Below, one piece after another: positions 50,701 through 62,700 of a stretch of 64,000 nucleotides of DNA (position 1 is its first letter; each line of letters starts with the position of its first letter). The notes beneath the pieces are model-generated. The model was not told the DNA's origin. It saw only the letters and a program-made list of their open reading frames with translations, and ran no database searches. The position numbers and the translations under genes are program-made. This DNA is from Ancistrus triradiatus (taxonomy: Eukaryota; Chordata; Actinopteri; Siluriformes; Loricariidae), in assembly GCA_025084515.1 (NCBI GenBank), contig JAJAGP010000355.1:62001-126000 (forward strand), read 5' to 3'.

Positions 50701-53700
50701 AAAATAGAACTTTTTGGTTTAAAAGAAAAGTGTTATGTTGGGAGAAAGAAAACACTGCATTCCAGCATAAGAACCTTATCCCATCTGTGAAACATGGTGG
50801 TGGTAGTATCATGGTTTGGGCCTGTTTTGCTGCATCTGGGCAGGACGGCTTGCCATCATTGATGGAACAATGAATTCTGAATTATATCAGAGAATTCTAA
50901 AGGAAAATAATCAGGACATCTGTCCATGAACTGAATCTCAAGAAGAAGGTGGGTCATGCAGCAAAGACAACGACCCCTAAGCACACAAGCCGTTCTACCA
51001 AAGAATGGTTAATGAAGAATAAAGGTAATGTTTTGGAATGGCCAAGCCCAAAGTCCTGACCTTAATCCAATGGAAATGTTGTGGAAGGACCTTGAAGCGA
51101 GCAGCTAATGAGGGGGGGAAACCCACCAACATCCCAGAGCTGAAGCTGTTCTGTACGGAGGAATGGGCTAAAATTCCTCCAAGCCGGTGTGTGCAGGACT
51201 GATCAACAGCTACAGGAAACGTTTAGCTGCAGTTATTGCTGCACAGGGGGTCACACCAGATACTGGAAAGCAAAGGGTCCACATACTTTTGCCACTCACT
51301 AATAAGTAAATATTGGATATTTTCCTCAATAAATAAATGACCAAGTATAATATTTTTGTCTCATTTGTGTAACTGGGTTCTCTTTATCTACTTTTAGGAC
51401 TTGTGTGAAAATCTGATGATGTTTTAGGTCATATTTATGCAGAAATATAGAAAGAGTTGCATCTGGAAGTCAACGCACAACCAATTTCTGAAAGCACCCT
51501 CCTCTGGGAACTGCATACCGTGAACATATGGAGCAGAGTGGCACGCAAGAGGCTTTTGCTCACTTCTGCTCACAAAGTTGCCTACATTTACAGTGGGTGA
51601 AAAGACACAAACACTGGACTGTACATGACGGGAAACATGTTGTCTGGTCAGATGAATCTTGTTTCTGGCTGCATGTGAATGATGCCAAAGCATCGTGTTC
51701 ATCGAAGACCTCGGGAAGCCTTCAATGAGGACTGCGTGCAAGGTGTGGTTTAAGCTGGAGGAGGTTCTGTGATGTTCTTTGGTATATATGGAAATGGGTC
51801 CCTTGGTTGAGGTGACAGTAAATTTGAACCACAATGCCTACACCGAGCTGCTGGACAACCAGGTTTTGCCTCATTATCTTACTGAGGAAGAGAGCATTCC
51901 TATCCCTGATATTCAAGGTGATAATTCTCACATTCACAGGGCTGCAAATGTGACTGACTGGCATAATGAACACACATCTGGACTGGCCAACAAAATCTTA
52001 GCTCGATCCCAGCTGTTATTGGTAGTCATGAATTTATTACACGCCATTAGAAACGTTTCAGTCACAGATGACAATTTCTTTCCGGTGAGCTAATTCTATG
52101 TTAACATAGTGTGATATGATACTAAACTGTATGACATGGAGACCTTCATTTAATGGCGTCTGCAATTTGATTGTGAGGCCTTGCTACCTCAAACCGACTC
52201 GTCATTGCATGTGTCTATGATGTACTGTATATTGTAAGTGCTGCTATACCTCTCCAGTCAGGTCGTTGTATACAGGTGGGTTGAGGCTTATGTTGACAGT
52301 CTCACTGAGTACTCTATCTGCCACGCGGGACTCTGCTGTACGTGCAACGCTCTGAGAGGACACACTCACACTCGCCACTGCTGCCTGGGGAAGTTGTGGC
52401 CCTGCCACCTCAATCTGACTCTTCATCATTTGCTTCTCTTCCTGATCCAGCCTCTGTCAGACAAAGGGGTGTGACAAGAATTTGAACTGTAACGCCACGG
52501 ATGCCTAGTTTCATTGTTTTACACACACTTGCTCTTTGTCTAGTATGAGCTTGCACCCCACTTTCTCCTACTTATGCACTTTCACCCCAAAGATGTAATG
52601 TAGGGCATCTCTTGTCTGCATCATGTGACCAATGCAGACCTAACCCTACCCATTGGTGTGCTGTGACTGGAGCCTCTGGCAAGGTGAAATGTCTGCACCT
52701 GACAGAATCTAGTTGCTAGTCGAGTCCTCTGTGTTTCAAAACTTCAAAACACCTCAAACCTCACTTCATGTACAGTGGTACTTGAAAGTCTGTGAACCCT
52801 TTAGAAGTTCCTAGATTTCTGCATCAATATGACCTAAAACATCATCAGATTTTCACACAAGTCCTAAAAGTAGATAAAGAGAACCCAGTTAAACAGATGA
52901 GACCAAAATATTATATTTAGTCATATTTAGTAAGTTATTTATTGAGGAAAATGATCCAATATTACATATTAGTGAGTGGCAAAAGTATGTGAACCTCTAG
53001 GATTAGCAGTTAATTTGAAGGTGAAATTAGAGTCAGGTGTTTTCAATAAATGGGATGCCAATCAGGTGTGAGTGGGCACCCTGTTTTATTTAAAGAACAG
53101 GGATCTATCAAAGTCTGCTCTTCACAACATGTTTTTGTGGAAGTGTATCATGGCACAAACAAAGGAGAGATTTCTGGGGAGCTCAGAAAAAGAGTTGTTG
53201 ATGCTCATCAGGCTGAAAAAGGTTACACAGTCAGACAGATTGTGTACAAATGGAGGAAATTCAAGACCATTGTTCCCCTCCCCAGGAGTGGTCGACCAAC
53301 AAAGATCACTCCAAGAGCAAGGCGTGTAATAGCTGGTGAGGTCACAAAGGAGCCCAGGGTAACTTCTAAGCAACTGAAGGCCTCTCTCATATTGGCTAAT
53401 GTTAATGTTCATGACAGTGTGTGCAAACCTGGTGAAGACTTACAGGAAACGTTTGACCTCTGTCATTGCCAACTAAAGGTTATGTTACAAAGTATTGAGT
53501 TGAACCAAATTTATTGACCAAATACTTATTTTCCACCATAATTTACAATTAAATTCTTTTTAAAAATCCTACAATGTGATTTCCTGGATTTCATTCCTCA
53601 TTTTGTCTCTCATAGTTGAAGTGTAGCTATGATGAAAATTACAGACCTCTCTCATCTTTCTAAGTAGGAGAACTTGCACAATCAGTGGCTGACTAAATAC

Positions 53701-56700
53701 TTTTTTGCCCCCCCTGTAGGTCCTTTCATATCCTGATAACGATATAAATCACAATATAGCACATTTACTGTGGCTTCAGTGAATATTTTTAAAAATAAAA
53801 TGACCACGTGGAGACCTATTTTTATTACATGTTGAATTATATACACTCAACAAATAAAAGCAACTTCTTCATATTTAATTATATGTCTCCTTTTATCCAG
53901 AAACTTTGTGAAAATGGTTAAACATATAACAAAATATAAAATAGTAACATATAAAGGCTTAAGTAGAAATGCACCGAGTGCAATTTTTTTGGCCTATTCC
54001 AATGTCCATTTTTTTAACATATGACCAGCAGTTTAAGATTTTCTTTCTGTCTAAGAATTCTAAATGACAGCATAGAGAAATATGTTTGTTCAACTTTCAT
54101 TTGAATGAAAACGGTTTCATTGCTAAAGAAAGATAGCCGGGCTGCTGGCTTGTGCCTGGCTCTGTGCTCTCGCTAGCTTTAGCTTTAACCTCTTTGCTTT
54201 TCTTAGCTTTGTCAAATTCCACATATTCAGTGAGGTGATGCTGTTTTAAATGTTTTATTCAATTCATTGCTCCGAACTTTTCGGATGGCACAGCCCTACT
54301 CACAGATATGTAATATTTTATACAACCAAAAGAAAAAGCTGGGGCGGTATGGAAAATGCAAATAAAAAAAAATATGCAGTGTTCCTTACATTTCCATTTG
54401 ATTTTGATTTTTCTGATCCACTTAATTTCATTTGTTAATAAACATCCATTCCTGCATTTCAGGCCTGCAACACATTCCAAAAAAGTTGGCAATTTAGGTC
54501 TAGTAATGAGATAAAAAAACAAACAAAAAAAAACCCTAAATAGTGATATCTGATGATGATGATTTCAAACAGGTGATGTCAACAGGTGACTATAGTCATG
54601 ATTTGGTACAAAAGCAGCATCTAGTATCCAAAGGCTGAGTCTTTGAGAAGTAAAGATGAGCAGAGGATCTCCAGTTTATCAACAAACATGTAGGAAAATT
54701 ATTGAAACGTTTAAAAACAATGTTCCTCAAAGAAAGACTGGAAGGGATTTACATATTCCATCCTAACTTTTTCTCATTTAACTTTGCATTGTCTTGTTGA
54801 AAAATGCACGGACATCCTTGGTAAAGACGTCTTGAAGGCAGCTTATGTTGCTCTAAAATCTCAATGTTCTTTTCTGCATTAATGCTGCCATCACAGAAGT
54901 ATAAATGACCATTCCCAAGGGCCCTGACCAAACCGTGTACGATGACAGAGCGTGGTTTTTGGACTTGTTGATGATAACAGTCTGGATGGTCCTTTCATCT
55001 TTGGTCCAGAGCACAGAGCATCCATTTCATCCCAAAAAGATCTGTAATACTGATTGGTCTGACCACAATACACATTTCCACTGTGTGATGGTCCATCCAA
55101 GATGCCTCTGACCCCAGAGAAGTCAACACCGGTTATAACATAAGGCTTCTATTTTGCACAGTAACGTTTTAGGTGGCATTTGTGAATGTAACTTCATGCT
55201 GTAGTGCTTGATAAAGGTTTGATAAAGTAATGCCTTGCCCATGTGGTTCTATCAGCTATTGCTGAATGATGGCTCTTGATGCAGTGCCGACTGAGGGATC
55301 AGAGATCACACCTTATCTGTTTAGGCTGGCCTTTACGCACTGAAATTCCTCCAAATTCATGGAATTGTTTAATGATATTACGCACTGTAGAGACAGATAT
55401 ATGTAAATCCCTTCCAACCTTTCTTTGAGGAACATTGTGTTTAAATATTTCAGATTTTCTTACATTTTTGTTGACAAACTGGAAATCCTCTGCCCATTTT
55501 TACTCCTCAAATGCTTTCGTGGATATTGCTTTTGTACCAAATCACGATTATAATCACCTGTTGACCTAATTTCTAGCCCTACTACCTCTAGCTCTTTTTT
55601 TGGAAAGTGTTGCAGGCCTGAAATGCAGGAATGGATGATTAGCAGCAAACGAAATGAAGCTGACCAGAAAAAACAGGAAATAGCTTGGGTTTATACTGTC
55701 TGCTATGAAATAAAAGTCAAAGAAACAGTAAGGACGATTGCAGGTTTTTCATTTGCATTTTCCATACTGTTCCAACTTTTTCTCACCTGGGGTTGTAATG
55801 TCCTTCAATGACAAAATTATGAATATATTTTTTTGGTCTCATTTCTTTAATCAGGTTCTCTATATGTAGTTTTAGGATTTGTGTAATAATCAAATTATAT
55901 TTTAGGTCATTTGCATAGAAATAGAAACTTCTAAAGGGTTCACAAACTTTCAAGCAGCACTGTATGCTAAATAAAAAGCACCTCCCAAAAACATACCTAC
56001 AGATCAACTGGGAATTGGAGTGTGCAATGCTCTGTGACAAACTGGAATCCTGCCCAAGGTGGCAGTGTTTCTTAGAAAGGCTCAGATGGAGTATCAAGGA
56101 TCATCCAAAACATGCAGTGTATGTGAATGCATTAACCTGCAGCATGTAGGTCAGCCTTTGGAGTCTGCTGGATCCATTGCAGTTTGAAGCTCGGATGAGA
56201 GGAGGAAGATCTGCCTCTGACTTATCCACGCTATCTGTATCCTGTACCAATCTACAAAAAACAATACCTGAAGATGTTTGATCAACCCAAACAGCCATAG
56301 CAGGCTTCCGATCGGACCAAAATAAAACATCTTCTTTCTTTTAACTGCTTATACTTTGTCAGGCTTAGTCCAAGGAATAAGGGCAGGGATAGAAATAACT
56401 GCAAGTGGTGCTTTCTCTACCCAATATTGGCGTTTGCATTCTTCTCTAAGAAGTAAAAGTATGTCTTCATCATTTGAAGAAGACATTTTGTTCGCCTTGT
56501 CCTTTTTTTTGGCCGCAAAAACAAACTGAACCTGGTAGCTCAATTCCCCCCAAAAATCGCAGTGCATCCGGTGTCTACAGTTTTGAGACGAAAAGGTTTT
56601 TTTGGCGTAGTCATGTCACATTAGGTATGTAGGGTTTAGAAGGGAAACAGGATTTTCACCACTATTTACTACGAACTTTTTGGAAGACGTTCTCTATGTG

Positions 56701-59700
56701 TGTATTAATATCTGGCCCTACCAGTGTACACTGAAGAAGAGGCTGAAGACCTGTCTGTGTAGCTGACCTTCTCAAATCTTCAGCAGGGTCGATGTGCTTC
56801 TCCATGTCTCCAGACAGAAGCACACAAGTTGAATAAGATCGCACTGGCAGTTTTACCATCAGTGACTCCTCCAGTAGAGTTTCCCTTTGCAGGTTTGGCA
56901 TAGAATGGCATCCCTGAGAGACCCATAAGAAAATAATACTATTTATTATTCAGTGTCTACAAGGCACAGTACTAGGGCACTAACTGACACAGATAGACAA
57001 ATTTGCAAAGTTTAGGAATCCAATGCATGTTCAAGTCATCATAATGTACATTGTCAACATCTCCATATCCTGGTAGCAGATTCATTTCTGTTAAATGAAG
57101 CCAATACAAAAATACATTTGCAGGTACAGGAAGTTGTATGACCTTAAGCTTGGTTATGTGCTTTTCATAAATCCACTCATCAACCTCTTCCACTGCCATA
57201 GCAGGTTTACTGGAACCTAAACACATAAGCACAGCCAGCAGAAATGACATGAGGTACTATATTAGTGTAATGGGTGACATAATCAGCAGTTTGCTTCCTT
57301 TAAAGACCGACAGAAACATGCTTAAAGTGTCTATGGGTCCTACTGCTTTTAACAAGAACTATATACACTGTGTTCACTCACTCTGCTCTCTATCAGACAC
57401 ATCTACAGTGGTGCTTGAAAGTTTGTGAACCCTTTAGAATTTTCTATATTTCTGCGTAAATATGACCTAAAACATCATCAGATTTTCACACAAGTCCTAA
57501 ATGAGACACAAATATTATACTTGGTCATTTATTTATTGAGGAAAATGATCCAATATACATATAGTGAGTGGCAAAAGATGTGACCTCTTGATTTTCAGTA
57601 GCTGGTGTGGACCCCCTGGCAGCAATAAACTGCAGCTAAACGTTTCCTGTAGCTGTTGATCAGTCCTGCACACCGGCTTGGAGGAATTTTAGCCCATTCC
57701 TTCGTACAGAACAGCTTCAGCTCTGGGATGTTGGTGGGTTTCCTCACATTAGCTGCTCGCTTCAGGTCCTTCCACAACATTTCCATTGGATTAAGGTCAG
57801 GACTTTGTCTTGGTCATTCCAAAACATGAACTTTATTCTTCTGTAACCATTCTTTGGTAGAACGACTTGTGTGCTTAGGGTCGTTGTCTTGCTGCATGAC
57901 CCACCTTCTCTTGTGATTCAGTTCATGGACAGATGTCCTGACATTTTCCTTTAGCATTCTCTGATATCACTCAGAATTCATTGTTCCATCAATGATGGCA
58001 AGCCGTCCTGCCCAGATGCAGCAAAACAGGCCCAAACCATGACACTACCACCCCCATGTCTTCTTGCAACCCTGCCATGCACACCATTGTTGTTCACATA
58101 CTTTTACCACTCACTAATATGTAATATTGGATCATTTTCCTCAATAAATAAATGACCAAGTATAATATTTTTATCTCATTTGTTTAACTGGGTTCTCTTT
58201 ATCTACTTTTAGGACTTGTGTGAAAATCTGATGATGTTTTAGGTCATATTTATGCAGAAATACAGAAAATTCTAAAGGGTTCACAAACTTTCAAGCACCA
58301 CTGTAGTGTACTGTACATTACAATATGAATTATAGTAATATTTCATAGATTTTCAGTTCATTTCCTTACTGACTATTACAATAATGTGTAACTTATGCAT
58401 GTCAGTGTGGTACACTGTGTCATACAGTGTGCCTCAGTTTTTCTGGTTATCAATTCCGGCGGAGAGTAGAGATCATTTGTGAGCTCCAGTTCCAAATCTC
58501 CAATCTTTTCCTGGATCTAAAGTTGGATGAAAAATGGAACAAAAACATATATCTGATTCAAAGCTGGTTCTCTCTTGTTCTCTCATGCATATATCCACGA
58601 GAACACATTTACTTTTTTATGTGTAACTACCTCCTGTAGGTCTTGCTCAACTGTCTTTTTCTGTTGGTTTCTTGCCACTTGATTGTTAGAACATGGTGGC
58701 AAATGTAGGAAGGTATCTAGATTTGGCACATCTGGCTTCACGTCACTTATCCCGTTCTTCCTTGTAACCTTAATTCCCACGGCAATACTGCGTTTTATTG
58801 AGTGAACATTTAAACTGCAAACATTCACAAAAATAGCATTTCAAGAAATACTCCGGTGTTTTTAACATCATGTCCATCATTTGCATCTGTAGAATGTAAC
58901 TGATTACTACGGAACATTTCCCAACTCCATGAAACTTGGTTATAGTTTGGAATACAGACAATCTTCACATAGCCCAGAGGCCAGTTCACAAGTGACTACA
59001 CTAACATCTAAGTTTAGCACTGTTACTGCACCAATAGTGTGTATGAATGCCTCTTACAGACGGCTAACGTCACTAGCCAGCTGTGCAGCCACACGACAGC
59101 GGTTAGCCTGCTGACTGAAGTTGCCATGTTTCTGCAGAACCCCCAGCCAGTGCAGGTAGTGAAAGTAGAGCTGTTCACAGATGCACAGCACCTTAGCAAA
59201 AGTACGTCTTCGCAGACACCTGTTCTCTTCCAGGGTTAACATGGGGTCTTTGGGTAACCTGCACAGGTCACGCCACACCAGACTCACCTCTGACATTATT
59301 ACTGTCACCTGCGTATGAACAAAAAGAGCAGACAATGCAAACACAAAGCTTACTATCCTATTTATCTTCTAACGCTTGGCTGTTGACGAGCCCACCATCA
59401 CAGGGACACATGGGGTTGAGTCTTGGATCAGGTGGGAGGTGGCCCCAAAATAAAAAGCTATACGTAAATTCATTTTTAGCTGAAATTCTCTAAGGCTACT
59501 CAAAACCAACCATGGCATCATGGTCCTCTGAGCAGACGGAGTGGGGTGACTGGTGTTCGATCCTGTTTCTCAGCTGCTGGCAGAAATCATCTAGCGAAGC
59601 TGGAATCCTGATGATCTCCTCAGAGGCTGAAGAAGTTGCCTCCTGAATCCGATCTAAGAGAAATACATTTCTTTGAAGGAGAACGTGGTTCCACTTTTCA

Positions 59701-62700
59701 TGATATTAGGCTACTATTTTCACTACTTTATACCTTGAAAAACCAGGTAACTCACAGATCCCCTTGGACCTAATGACTGGATTTTGATATTTGCCTCAAG
59801 TTGCTGTTCTGGAGAGTTTTGTATTCCCCAGTGATTGTAATGAATTGAACTAAGTGGAATTGAACTAAATTACCCATAACAGAGAGTATGTAATCTGCAA
59901 TGGATTGACATCCCCTTCAGAGTTTCCAGAATAAGACGATATATAAACAGTGTCTTACATTGACGTGTATTTAATTGCAGATGGTCTGAACCCAAGATAT
60001 TTCACGTTTTTTCTGGTCAACTTCCATTTCATTTGGTAATAAACACCCATTCCCACTTTTCAGGACTTCAAGACATTCAGACATTCAATTTATGATTAGT
60101 AATTAGTAATTAGCAATTTATGGCTAGTAATAAGGTAAAAAAATAAAAAATAAATAAATAATGATGTGATGTCAAATAGGTGATGTCAACAGGTGTAGGT
60201 GAATCATGATTCACAAAAAGCAGTATCCAAGAAAGTCTTTGTGGAGCAAAGATGGAAAAAAGATTTCCAGTTTGCCAACAGATGCGTGAGAAAATGATGC
60301 ATAACGAGCGATGACACAAGGCTAAACTGTGGCACCTGTGATGGCTCAGCATGGCACTGCATCAAGAACTGTCAATCAGTAGCTTATATAACACGTGGGC
60401 AAGGGAGTACTTTGGCAAACCTTTGTCAAACATTACAATGTGGAGTTACATTCACAAATGCCACTGAAAACTTTACTGTACTTTATCTTCAAAACTTTAT
60501 TGTGCAAAAAGGAACATTATGTTAACCATGTCCAGAATCCACATCAATTTCTTTTGGCTCGGAGGCATCTGGAATGGATCATCACACGATGGAAATGTGT
60601 ATTGTGGTCAGATGAATCAGTATTTGGTATCTTTTTCGGAAGAAATGAACGCCGTGTGCTCCAGACCGAAGACAAAAAGGACCATCCAGACTGTTATCAG
60701 CAACAAGTCCAAAAGCTAGGCTCTGTGATGGTATGGGGTTGGGTCAATGCCCTTGGCAAAGGTAATTAGCACTTCTGCAATGGCAGCATTAATGCAGAAA
60801 AGTACATTGAGGTTTTAGAGCAACATATGCTGCCTTCAATATGAGATCTTTTCCAGGGACGTCTGTGCATTTTCAACAATGCAATATGCAAAATCACATG
60901 CTGCATACGTTACAAAGGCATGGCTTTGGAAAAAGAGGGTGCAGGTACTGGACTGGTCTGCCTGCAGTCCTGACCTGTCCCTAACAGAGAATGTGTGGAG
61001 AACTTAAGGTTAATACTTAATACTATTGCTAATTAGTAATTCTGCCTAGACATTATACACAAGTCCTCAGTTTACAATTAAGTTTACATACAATACACAA
61101 TACATAAGAGCTTAAAAATAAAGTTTACAAAAAATATATAAAGATCAGAAGAAGCACAACAAAGGTGCAGAGATTAGATATTCAATTCATATCAGATACA
61201 GCCCCTAGAAACTTTCATTTCCTGAGAAGTTTTTGATGAAACATATACTTACGAAAATTTTAAAAATTTGCCACAGAATTTTGTTTGAGATCAGTGTTTG
61301 ATGCTTCATAAATCACAGTCCAACAGCAACATCAATAGATTACACTTGGCTTTTTCCATTTTGGCAATGTCTTGGGGAAAACTTTCACTATCACTAAAGG
61401 TCCTAAGGCTGGCTGGGAAAAAGTCCAAGTGTAAATAGAGAAAATGACACATGAAATATTCAGTAACATGTTGCAATTCATTGACGTGTATGCTCGGAGC
61501 ATGTTTGTATGGGTCGGTGGTAGCGGTTAAGGTACTGGACTATGGACCAGAAGGTCCAGGGTTCAAATCCCACCTCTGCCAAGCTGCCACTGTTGGGTCC
61601 TTGAGCAAGGCCCTTAACCCACAATTGCTTGGATTGTAAGACTGTACCAATTGTAAGTCGCTCTGGATAAGGGCGTCTGCTAAATGCTGTAAATGTAAAT
61701 GTTAAAGTCTCCAGATATTTCATGGAGTTCATTATTTCTCTTGCTGTCTTCAGGGGCGACTAAAGACTCACCTCTTCACCCAGCACTTAAGTGAATAAAA
61801 CTACATAAAACTGCATATCCTACTTATAAAAAATTTAATGTTTGCAACCAGATCTGATGGCAGCATTAATGCAGAAAAGTACATTGAGTGTTTAGAGCAA
61901 CATAAGCTGCCTTCAAGATGACATCTTTTCCAGGAACGTCTGTGCATTTTTCAACAAGACAATGCAAAACAAACCAAATCAGAAAAAGTTATGATTGAAA
62001 TATCTTTCCAATCTTCCTTTCAGGAACTATTTTTTTAAACATTTCAATAATTTTCTCACACATTTGTTGACAAACTTCCCATCCTCTGCCCATCTTTGCT
62101 TCTCAATGACTCAGCCTTTTATGGATGCTGCTTTTGCACCAAATCATTATTACAAATCACCTGTTGACACTACCTGTTTTAAATCACATCATTATTTAGT
62201 TGTTTACCTCATTACTAGCCCTAAATTGTCTCATCCCAACGTTTTTGGAATGTGTTACACACCTGAATTGCAGGAATGGATATATATTAAAAAATTAAAT
62301 TAAGCTGACCAGAAATATATGTAGTTCATAATGTCTGCAATGAAATAAACGTCAAAGTACGTGTTAGAAGTGCTGTGGGTTTTTTATTTGCATTTTCCAT
62401 ATCATTCCAACTTGTGATGATTTGGCAATCTACCTCTACTATCTGTGGGACAATAAAATAGCCTTTTTAAATATTTGTGTTGCATATGCATGGTGACATC
62501 TGTCACAACAAAGTAAAGGTATTTCTCGTTTCATGACACCACTGCAACTGAAGGAGACGGTGGCTGGCTGTTAACAGCAGGACATGTAATGGCTGCCGTG
62601 ACAACAGGTTTCCTTGTGCTATCCACCTGGAAATGGTCCAGACAGAGGCATTGGCGTGTTGTGAAGCTGCCACCTCTGTCTGGATGGTGAACAACAAAAC

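Noticed and set aside
51779..52093. Plus-strand ORF of 104 residues
   Set aside because: Its first part is family F transposase remains and the rest has no support; not a host gene.
56242..56251. Earlier acceptor ttttttgtag for ccdc87 exon 9
   Set aside because: It would need a phase that exon 8 cannot supply; the acceptor 10 bases later fits both sides.
3640..61702. tRNA genes suggested by the B-box-like gggttcaaatccc sites
   Set aside because: All belong to the tRNA-derived SINE, which lacks a foldable tRNA cloverleaf and continues into a SINE body.
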